The notes below the pieces were generated by a model, which ran no database searches, was not told the DNA's origin, and worked only from the letters and a program-made list of their open reading frames with translations. Below are positions 5,339 to 10,610 of a DNA stretch of 10,610 nucleotides, in pieces. The position numbers and the translations under genes are program-made. This stretch comes from Bacteroidales bacterium (GTDB lineage: Bacteria; Bacteroidota; Bacteroidia; Bacteroidales; UBA932). The stretch spans positions 1 to 10,610 of the forward strand of contig JAKSKA010000034.1 in assembly GCA_024401915.1 (NCBI GenBank). The letters run 5' to 3'. Within the stretch, counting starts at the first letter, position 1; every line of letters begins with the position of its first letter.

Positions 5339-6319
5339 ATGGCACGGAAGTACCGCAACTTCGTCTATGACGAGAACCAACGTTTCATTTATCCCACCTC
5401 AGACTGGGGCTTCAAGTATCTCCTGGGCAGCGAGGAGAACAAGGACATCCTGTTAGAACTGCTGAACAGGATATTCCCTAACTACAATATCGAAAGTCTG
5501 GATTATCTCCCGCGCGACATCACCATCCCCGTCGGAAAGATGAGGGACGCGAGCTTTGACGTACACTGCCGTCTGAAGGACGGAAGCAGGATGGTCATTG
5601 AAATGCAGAACTACGTGAAGAGTTCCTTCATTGACAGGTCCACTATATATACCGCGGCGGCGATTCTCGACCACTACGTCAATTCCCGGACGAAAGGTTA
5701 CTCTATCGGGAAGACAATCTTCCTGGCATTCACGGGAGACCCTCTCTTCAAGACTGTTGAAAGAACGCCGATAAGGCTTGCCCTCTGCGATATCGACGAG
5801 GCTCTGACGACTCAAAGGAATGACAAGGTATTGCAAATTTTCGTAGAGTTGCCTAAATTTGCCGGAAGCCTGCAGGAAATCAACGAACAAACCCCCTTCT
5901 TGGAAAAATTGTCATACGTTTTGATGGAGATGGCTGATTGTAAAGAAATCCCGGCAAATCTCAATGATCCCCTGCTTGAACGCATATTCAATGTAGCAGA
6001 TACAGCAAAAATGGAAAAAAATACCAAAGAGAGCTATATGAAATCCATTCTCGGCGAGGCTGAATACGAAGCCAATCTCGAGGACTGGAAGGAAGAAGGT
6101 CTTGCCGAAGGGAGGGCTGAAGGGTTAGCGATGGGACGTGAAGAAGGAAGGGCCGAAGGCAGAGCTGAAGGCAGAGCTGAAGGCAGAGCTGAAGGAGTCT
6201 CCGAAGGCCTTGCAGAAGCGACTCGGAAGATAGCGAAGAATATGAAGGCCGCCGGAGTCGCATCCGGAATCATAGCATCTACAACCGGACTCTCCGAAGA
6301 GGAAGTCAACAGTCTGTAA
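5339..6319 (+). CDS. Rpn-family PD-(D/E)XK nuclease (recombination-promoting nuclease/putative transposase)
   Basis: This 326-residue protein belongs to the PDDEXK_2/Rpn family. The N-terminal signature SDWGFKYLLGSEENK and LLNRIFP (residues 21-47) is followed by the catalytic core: D74 in SFDVHC, then VIEMQ (E88-x-Q90; the family has Gln where other PD-(D/E)XK enzymes have Lys). Residues about 240-290 are a charged helix with tandem AEGR repeats. The end (293-326) is a short helical element, ATRKIAKNMKAAG...TTGLSEEEV, common in Rpn tails. Rpn proteins are DNA endonucleases linked to recombination and, more recently, to phage defence through a C-terminal internal product. A GTG 17 codons upstream (5288) would extend the frame into the hairpin leader; the ATG at 5339 matches the usual MARKY-like family start. 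The stop lies 28 bases before the next gene. Confidence 0.85.
   Translation: MARKYRNFVYDENQRFIYPTSDWGFKYLLGSEENKDILLELLNRIFPNYNIESLDYLPRDITIPVGKMRDASFDVHCRLKDGSRMVIEMQNYVKSSFIDRSTIYTAAAILDHYVNSRTKGYSIGKTIFLAFTGDPLFKTVERTPIRLALCDIDEALTTQRNDKVLQIFVELPKFAGSLQEINEQTPFLEKLSYVLMEMADCKEIPANLNDPLLERIFNVADTAKMEKNTKESYMKSILGEAEYEANLEDWKEEGLAEGRAEGLAMGREEGRAEGRAEGRAEGRAEGVSEGLAEATRKIAKNMKAAGVASGIIASTTGLSEEEVNSL
5831..5861 (+). promoter_or_regulatory. Promoter-like sequence inside the Rpn gene
   Basis: TTG (5831-5833), 20 bases and a perfect -7 element TAAATTTG (5854-5861) lie in the middle of the coding region, in an A/T-richer stretch. Transcription would begin near 5868. This is upstream of in-frame ATG codons at 5924, 5930, 6011 and 6038, which would yield only the C-terminal part of the protein. 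The match may be chance, since the motif is short. Confidence 0.4.
6011..6319 (+). CDS. Candidate internal Rpn C-terminal product (RpnS-like), same frame as the Rpn gene
   Basis: An ATG at residue 225 of the Rpn protein is preceded by an A-rich stretch (CAGCAAAA), the preferred context for starts in Bacteroidetes. It would give a 102-residue protein with the repeat helix and the C-terminal element but no nuclease domain. In E. coli Rpn systems, a separately translated C-terminal domain binds the full-length toxic nuclease and neutralises it. Other possible starts are the ATGs at 5924 and 6038 and the later one at 6131. This is inference from the family, the A-rich context and the internal promoter match. 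Confidence 0.3.
   Translation: MEKNTKESYMKSILGEAEYEANLEDWKEEGLAEGRAEGLAMGREEGRAEGRAEGRAEGRAEGVSEGLAEATRKIAKNMKAAGVASGIIASTTGLSEEEVNSL
6155..6195 (+). repeat. 12-base tandem repeat coding for 4-residue AEGR units
   Basis: GAAGGCAGAGCT is repeated exactly three times (6155-6190), followed by a partial GAAGG. One base upstream of the tract differs (GCC in place of GCT). Each unit is 12 bases, so gain or loss keeps the frame and changes the helix by four residues. Older, diverged copies of the same EGxAEG pattern extend upstream to about 6104. Confidence 0.9.
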
Positions 6320-6347
6320 AAACCCGAGGAAGGTTTATTGTTTGATA

Positions 6348-7658
6348 ATGAGGAAAATCATATCGTTTCTGGCAGCGTTCGCCATAGTATTTTGTTCAAT
6401 TCAGGGCTGTAACAAACCTTCCGAAGAACAGAACGATCCCATAGAAGAGGAGCAGCAGCAAAAAGAGGATGACGACCAGGGAGGTCAGGGACAGAGCGGA
6501 AACGAAGAGGAGCAGGGAGGTCAGGATGACGACCAGGGCGGCGGACAAGGCCAGGGCCAGGGCGGAAACGAGGAAGAGCAGCGTCCTCAGATTGTCGTGA
6601 TAGACAAGGGCGCGAGCGAAGATGCGACCGCTCCGACGCCGTCCCACCCGGAACTGTCCCACAGCGTCACGGTCAGCGAGTTCTATGACAACTATTACGA
6701 CTGGCTGGATGATTTCGGCAACATAGACTACGTCCTCTCCCAGGGCTACGGCACCGCCTGGCCCGCAATCACGGGAAACGGCCACATCCTTCTCTACCAG
6801 GCACGCGGAAGCAAGGGCGGGAACTATATGAGGGTGAGAAGCGCCTACGGTGCCACACTGACACGGGTTTCACTCTCCAGCGCCACCAGGAGCAAGATAG
6901 CATACAGCGTCAACGGGCGCCCCAGCACTATGTCGAAGACCAGCGACATCGAGGCCGGAGGCGTCTTCTCGCCCGAACTGCCTGCCGGCTGCACCGAGGT
7001 CTGTTTCTTCTGTATGGGCAGCGACCAGAGCGAAAGACTCGAGGTCAGCAGCGTGAGCGTGGACTACAAGGGCGGCTTCATCGAGGAGGACTTCTTCACC
7101 GCACCGGTCGAGGCTGGTCCGCTCATCAGGGTCACGCTCCCGTACAAGGAGGACTTCGAGGACGAGTCCTTCCCCACGACGGAAAAGAACACCTATGAGA
7201 AATACGGTCTCACGGCGGGCCCCGAGAACGCCTGCTGGAAGACCTGGTACGGATGCTTCTCCTGGCAGCACCCGAAGAACGTCACCACCTTCGGCGGGAA
7301 ATCGCCCCAGCTCAGGGTCTATCAGGAGGATCCGGATTACGAAAAGAGCCAGTGGGGATATCTCAAGACGGAATTCTTCATCGAGAACCTCAAGCAGATA
7401 AGCTTCGACTGGTATATGTCGGAATTCTGGATGTGTGCCACCGTATCCTGGTGCGAGTTCGGGGAGACGGAATGGAGGAACGCCGCGGAGCTGAGCCTGG
7501 AGAACTACAGCGACCGCCAGACGGTAAGGCATACGAGCTACGTCCTGGATGGCGGGAAACCCCACAACGCCAAGATAAAGATCGAAATCGATCCCGCCAC
7601 GGGCCACCCGGGACGCGACCATTACGACCTCATACTCGACAATTTCGTATTCGAATAA
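6348..7658 (+). CDS. Surface lipoprotein of unknown function with acidic Gln/Gly linker
   Basis: This 436-residue protein has a lipoprotein signal (MRKIISFLAAFAIVFCSIQGC, C21 lipidated). A TTG two codons upstream is not needed as the start. Residues 22-80 are a flexible tether of Glu, Asp, Gln and Gly with a duplicated 19-residue unit. Two folded parts follow. Residues about 95-240 form a beta-rich module (from SHSVTVSEFYDNYYDWLDDFG to VSSVSVDYKGG). Residues about 258-436 open with LPYKEDFEDESFP, which resembles the entry of jelly-roll/cleaved-adhesin-type modules (PY-x-E-x-FE...P), and end DHYDLILDNFVFE. I do not recognise a specific family. It precedes the phosphatase gene by only 10 bases and is probably in its operon, so a binding or scaffolding role for the same substrates is possible but unproven. 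Confidence 0.75.
   Translation: MRKIISFLAAFAIVFCSIQGCNKPSEEQNDPIEEEQQQKEDDDQGGQGQSGNEEEQGGQDDDQGGGQGQGQGGNEEEQRPQIVVIDKGASEDATAPTPSHPELSHSVTVSEFYDNYYDWLDDFGNIDYVLSQGYGTAWPAITGNGHILLYQARGSKGGNYMRVRSAYGATLTRVSLSSATRSKIAYSVNGRPSTMSKTSDIEAGGVFSPELPAGCTEVCFFCMGSDQSERLEVSSVSVDYKGGFIEEDFFTAPVEAGPLIRVTLPYKEDFEDESFPTTEKNTYEKYGLTAGPENACWKTWYGCFSWQHPKNVTTFGGKSPQLRVYQEDPDYEKSQWGYLKTEFFIENLKQISFDWYMSEFWMCATVSWCEFGETEWRNAAELSLENYSDRQTVRHTSYVLDGGKPHNAKIKIEIDPATGHPGRDHYDLILDNFVFE
6468..6581 (+). repeat. Imperfect 57-base direct duplication in the lipoprotein linker
   Basis: The sequence GATGACGACCAGGG begins both copies (6468 and 6525), which are offset by exactly 57 bases. The encoded 19-residue units both start DDDQGG, run through a Gln/Gly tract and a GNEEEQ block, and end with Gln. 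The second copy has a longer Gly/Gln tract. In-frame duplication lengthens the tether between membrane and folded domains. Confidence 0.75.
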
Positions 7659-7668
7659 AACATCATAT

Positions 7669-9360
7669 ATGAGATACAGGAATCTATTCATAGCCGTTTC
7701 CTTAATCACCTGCGGTTCCCTGAACTCCGGGGCGCAGACCTCACTCGACCTTATCAGGGAGAGGCCGGTGCTGGCAGCCGGTATGTACCACAGTTACGAC
7801 AGTCCTGACAAAATCGTGGATACGCCTGCACCCAGAGGATACAAAGCCGTGTATATCAGCCACTACGGCCGCCACGGAAGCCGTTTCCACAGCGACCGCC
7901 AGGTCCTGGCGAACACGCCCTACGCTCTGATGGCCGCCCATTCCAAAGGGCTTCTCACCCCCACCGGAGAAGCTTTGCTCGCAGACCTGAACAAGCTGGT
8001 GAAGGCCAACGCCGGTATGACGGAGGAGCTGTCGCTCCGCGGCGTCCACGAACACGAGGGCATCGCGCGGCGGCTGGCAGCCCGTTATCCTACGGTATTC
8101 CGCAGGGATTCCATACGCAGCATCTCAAGCAACTACAGCCGTTGCATTATGAGTATGATGTCGTTCACGGGCACACTGCGCTCCGTCCATCCCGGCCTCA
8201 AGCTGGCTCCCATCACCGGAGAGAAATATTTCAACCTGGTGTCACGAGAGCTTGCGGACAAGGATGCCGTGGTCGACTTATGCCGCAAGGTAAAGGCGAA
8301 GGTCCGTGACGGTCGTTTCAATCCGGACAGGTTCGTGAACTCCCTGTTCAAGGAAGTTCCGGCAAATACGGACGCTTTCAACATAGCCCAGTCGGTCTTC
8401 CTTTTCGGCTGCATTTCGGAATGTGCGGAAGAGAACCTGGGGGAATACGTGGACATCTTCCACTATTTCACTGCCGAAGAATTACAGGGTCTGTGGTCGC
8501 TGGAAGCAGACAGATATATACAGATGATGTGTGCCAACGATGTCTTTTACGACAAGATGGTTTCTCTGGCGAAGCCCCTGCTGAAAGATATAGTGGTAAA
8601 GGCGGACAACGCCCTCAGGACCGGCAGCAACGTGGCGGCGGACCTTCGTTTCGGCCACGACAACGGACTCACGCCGCTGACGTTCATCATCGGTATAGCC
8701 GGCCGCGACAAACCGATTGCCTACAATGGCTCGTATGAAAGTTTCCCTTCGTTCCGCGAGAATCCTATGGCGTCCAACCTCCAGCTCGTTTTTTATAAGG
8801 CAAAAGGCAAGGAGGACCTGGTAAAGGTCCTTTACAACGAAAAGGAGACCACAATCCCCGCCCTGACCCCGCTGGAAGGCCCTTATTACAAATGGAATGA
8901 AGTGCGTGAGCATTTCCTTTCGAAATGCGGGAACGCACCTTCCGTCGACCAGCTGGCTCCGAAAGCCTATGAGAAGATCAATGCCTACATAGGACAGAGC
9001 GCGTCACTCCAGTCCTCCGCTCTTCAGGAAATCCGCGAACATCTGATCCTCATCCTCCCCTCCGGCTACAGCGTCAGCAAGGTGATGAAGGGAAAGAACT
9101 TCGACGCGGCGGGCGCTCCGGACCGCAACGACTATCGCAACTGCATCTGGTTGACGGTAAGCCGCGGAGACAAGGAATGGAAACTGACGTCGGCATATCA
9201 GAATCAGGATCCCGAGACAGGGGACATCCACCATCAGCTCGGGCGTATTCAGTTCCGGGACAGCTCCGGTGCCACTTCCGACCCTCTGGTAAAAATCCAG
9301 GACCCTTCATTCGACCCCGCCGGCACAGCGGCAAGATTTGCAGAATTCATCCAGAAATAA
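7669..9360 (+). CDS. Secreted histidine acid phosphatase (phytase/MINPP-like)
   Basis: This 563-residue enzyme has a Sec signal peptide (MRYRNLFIAV...NSGA, cut probably after A22). It belongs to the histidine phosphatase superfamily, clade 2. The catalytic motif is HYGRHGSRF (R68, H69, G70, R72; H69 is the phosphorylated nucleophile), followed by the conserved third arginine in YSRC (R158). The proton-donor motif is FGHDNGL (H330, D331, N332). An HD motif is typical of bacterial phytase/glucose-1-phosphatase members, whereas animal-type MINPP enzymes have HAE. Substrates are likely inositol phosphates or sugar phosphates in the periplasm. The phosphatase core appears to end near residue 420 (GPYYKWNEVREHF). 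About 140 further residues form an extra C-terminal region. It lies 10 bases after the lipoprotein gene and 1 base before the phosphodiesterase gene. Confidence 0.85.
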   Translation: MRYRNLFIAVSLITCGSLNSGAQTSLDLIRERPVLAAGMYHSYDSPDKIVDTPAPRGYKAVYISHYGRHGSRFHSDRQVLANTPYALMAAHSKGLLTPTGEALLADLNKLVKANAGMTEELSLRGVHEHEGIARRLAARYPTVFRRDSIRSISSNYSRCIMSMMSFTGTLRSVHPGLKLAPITGEKYFNLVSRELADKDAVVDLCRKVKAKVRDGRFNPDRFVNSLFKEVPANTDAFNIAQSVFLFGCISECAEENLGEYVDIFHYFTAEELQGLWSLEADRYIQMMCANDVFYDKMVSLAKPLLKDIVVKADNALRTGSNVAADLRFGHDNGLTPLTFIIGIAGRDKPIAYNGSYESFPSFRENPMASNLQLVFYKAKGKEDLVKVLYNEKETTIPALTPLEGPYYKWNEVREHFLSKCGNAPSVDQLAPKAYEKINAYIGQSASLQSSALQEIREHLILILPSGYSVSKVMKGKNFDAAGAPDRNDYRNCIWLTVSRGDKEWKLTSAYQNQDPETGDIHHQLGRIQFRDSSGATSDPLVKIQDPSFDPAGTAARFAEFIQK

Positions 9361-9361
9361 T

Positions 9362-10138
9362 ATGAGAAAAATATTTTACGTTCTTGCGACGCTCTGCCTT
9401 CTGGCCTCCTGCGCCGCACCTTCGAACAAGGTCAAGATACTTGCCCACCGCGGCCTGTACACCACCGGTAATCAGACGACGACCGACGAGAACACCCTCG
9501 ATGCGCTCAGACGCGCTCAGGAGGAAGGCGGCATCGACGGAGTGGAGTTCGACGTGCACCTGACTGCGGACAGTATGCTCGTGATACGCCACGATGACAA
9601 AATAGCGGAGGGCCTTTCCTGCCAGGGCAGCAAGCTGGAGGACATACGCGCTTACACTCTGCCGTTCGGCAACAAGATCCCCACACTTCAGGAATGGCTG
9701 GACCAGGCGAAGCAGACGCCCGGAATCAAGATGCATCTCGAGCTCAAGGCCCATCCCGCGGAGAAGGTCCCCTACCTGATATCACGCTGCCTCGAGGAAA
9801 TCCGCGCCCGCGATATGCTGGACCAGATGTGCGTGCTCTCATTCGACGCCGCAGTGCTCGACGAAGTGCTCCGCCAGGAGCCGGGGATGAGGGTGATACT
9901 CAATTCCAGCAAGCTCCACAGCTCATTGAGCCCGGAAGAGGTGAAAGAGCACGGATTCCCGGCCATATCCTACAACCTCACGGTGATTCTCAACCACACG
10001 GACTGGATATCGAAGTTCCAGGAATACGGCATAGAGACCTATCTATGGATGGTGGACGACAAGTACCTCCGTGGCGTAGCGGAGGATTTCGGATTCACCT
10101 GGCTTACCACCGACTACGCACAGATCATCAAATACTGA
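9362..10138 (+). CDS. Glycerophosphodiester phosphodiesterase (GDPD), lipoprotein
   Basis: This 258-residue enzyme hydrolyses glycerophosphodiesters, such as deacylated phospholipid head groups, to glycerol-3-phosphate and an alcohol. The signal ends in LLASC with lipidation at C17, so it sits on the periplasmic or surface side of a membrane. The GDPD TIM-barrel motifs are present: AHRG (H29, R30), DENT (43-46; often PENT), VEFDVHLTAD (E62, D64, H66), VIRHDD (H77, D78) and HLELK (E127, K129). The end WLTTDYAQIIKY is typical of the family. The ATG at 9362 starts one base after the TAA of the phosphatase gene, which indicates translational coupling. The frame is open 8 codons further upstream, but the lipoprotein signal fixes this start. 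Confidence 0.92.
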   Translation: MRKIFYVLATLCLLASCAAPSNKVKILAHRGLYTTGNQTTTDENTLDALRRAQEEGGIDGVEFDVHLTADSMLVIRHDDKIAEGLSCQGSKLEDIRAYTLPFGNKIPTLQEWLDQAKQTPGIKMHLELKAHPAEKVPYLISRCLEEIRARDMLDQMCVLSFDAAVLDEVLRQEPGMRVILNSSKLHSSLSPEEVKEHGFPAISYNLTVILNHTDWISKFQEYGIETYLWMVDDKYLRGVAEDFGFTWLTTDYAQIIKY

Positions 10139-10140
10139 GT

Positions 10141-10162
10141 CTACGGCTGCAGTTCGCGGTAG
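10141..10162. terminator. Weak hairpin between convergent genes
   Basis: CTAC-G-GC (10141-10147) can pair with GC-G-GTAG (10156-10162) with one G-G mismatch. It lies in the 27 bases between the stop codons of the phosphodiesterase and the minus-strand nuclease. There is no T run on either side, so termination here is only a possibility. Confidence 0.2.
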
Positions 10163-10165
10163 AAA

Positions 10166-10610
10166 CTAGAAGCTGCTGAAGACCGACCAGCTGGAATTCG
10201 TCTCGGCCGAGGCCTCCTGCGTGTTCGGGAGCGCAGTGAAGAGGTCGAAGCCTGTCCACGCCTCTATCTGGTCCACACTGACTGTATAGGACGTATAATT
10301 GCTGTTGTCATACTGCTTGTGCTCGAGCCACACTCCGACCGCGGAAGCGGAGGTAATGTTTTTCCCGCTCCGCTTGACTTTCAGCAGGGCTTTCCAGTAG
10401 TAGTTCGGGACAGGCACGGACTTCCCGGAATCGTGCTGGGGGGTGATTCTTGTCACGGTCCTGCTCTCCCCTATCTTGTTGAAGACCGCGCCGGTCACGA
10501 CATAGAGCGTATCGCCGGAGGGGATGGCGCTTCTCACATCAGTCTCGAGCTTGCTCCATATCCCGTCATTGAAGCGGGTCTGGATCTGGGGCGTACTGTT
10601 CGTAGCGTAA
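10166..10610 (-). CDS. DNA/RNA non-specific endonuclease (NUC1 family), N-terminal part outside window
   Basis: The last 147 residues of a gene are visible; the frame is open to the right edge, so the GTG at 10537 is an internal codon. The stretch TNSTPQIQTRFNDGIWSKLE aligns well with the Serratia-type nuclease motif N-x-TPQ...N-x-G-x-W-x-x-LE. It supplies the metal-binding Asn (in FNDGIW) and the conserved Glu (in KLE). The DTLYVVTGAVF strand follows, then NYYWKALLKV and VSVDQIEAWTGFDLFTALP, the typical end of Bacteroidales members. The DRGH catalytic motif must lie outside the window. Such enzymes are usually secreted and degrade extracellular nucleic acid, yielding nucleotides and phosphate. 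The gene converges on the phosphodiesterase gene. Confidence 0.88.
   Translation of the reverse strand, partial: YATNSTPQIQTRFNDGIWSKLETDVRSAIPSGDTLYVVTGAVFNKIGESRTVTRITPQHDSGKSVPVPNYYWKALLKVKRSGKNITSASAVGVWLEHKQYDNSNYTSYTVSVDQIEAWTGFDLFTALPNTQEASAETNSSWSVFSSF

Noticed and set aside
6155..6195. CRISPR-like array
   Set aside because: The repeats are 12 bases, directly abutting without spacers, and encode in-frame AEGR residues of the Rpn tail.
6317..6347. Promoter or terminator between the Rpn and lipoprotein genes
   Set aside because: TATTGTTTG has one base too many between TA and TTTG, and AAACC/GGTTT makes only a 5-bp stem without a T run; neither is convincing.
6870..7709. Minus-strand open frame (279 codons) opposite the lipoprotein gene
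   Set aside because: The plus-strand gene has a lipoprotein signal, a clear start and operon spacing; the opposite frame has no recognisable motif and overlaps two real genes.

Overview
The window looks like a chromosomal segment of a Bacteroidales bacterium. The evidence is several matches to the Bacteroidetes promoter form (-33 TTTG/TTG, about 20 bases, -7 TAnnTTTG), the near absence of Shine-Dalgarno sequences, many short lipobox lipoproteins, a fimbrillin-like adhesin with GLUG-type repeats and a DNA/RNA non-specific endonuclease of the type common in that order. Genus cannot be decided from the sequence alone. No insertion sequence, CRISPR array or integrase is visible.

Layout. Bases 1-1426 (minus strand) hold a secreted metallophosphoesterase, cut by the left edge, and upstream of it a FadR/FCD-type GntR regulator. 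Between them is a promoter with a perfect 12-base palindrome that looks like this regulator family's operator. A divergent promoter pair separates the regulator from tRNA-Pro(TGG) at 1498-1571. Next come a 43-residue ORF and, 13 bases later, a 1086-residue lipoprotein adhesin (fimbrillin-like head plus a long beta-helix of about 16 GG-x-x-G...C-x-N repeats), closed by a strong intrinsic terminator at 5031-5067.

Bases 5068-5338 contain no gene but are rich in potential RNA structure. A multi-helix junction can be drawn at 5111-5238. A perfect 12-bp long-range helix enclosing a GNRA-capped hairpin lies at 5262-5332 and ends 6 bases before the next ATG. That gene encodes an Rpn-family PD-(D/E)XK nuclease whose C-terminal part carries 12-base (4-residue) tandem repeats. 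A good promoter match lies inside the gene. This fits the known Rpn gene-within-gene toxin/antitoxin arrangement.

A tight plus-strand cluster follows: a surface lipoprotein with a duplicated acidic Gln/Gly linker, a secreted histidine acid phosphatase (phytase-like) and a glycerophosphodiester phosphodiesterase lipoprotein, with gaps of 10 and 1 bases. The two enzymes suggest recovery of phosphate and alcohols from phospholipid head groups or inositol phosphates outside the inner membrane. The minus-strand metallophosphoesterase at the left edge fits the same theme. At the right edge the C-terminal half of a NUC1-type nuclease enters on the minus strand, convergent with the cluster.

The most promising little-described material is the structured leader of the Rpn gene together with the internal promoter and repeats of that gene.
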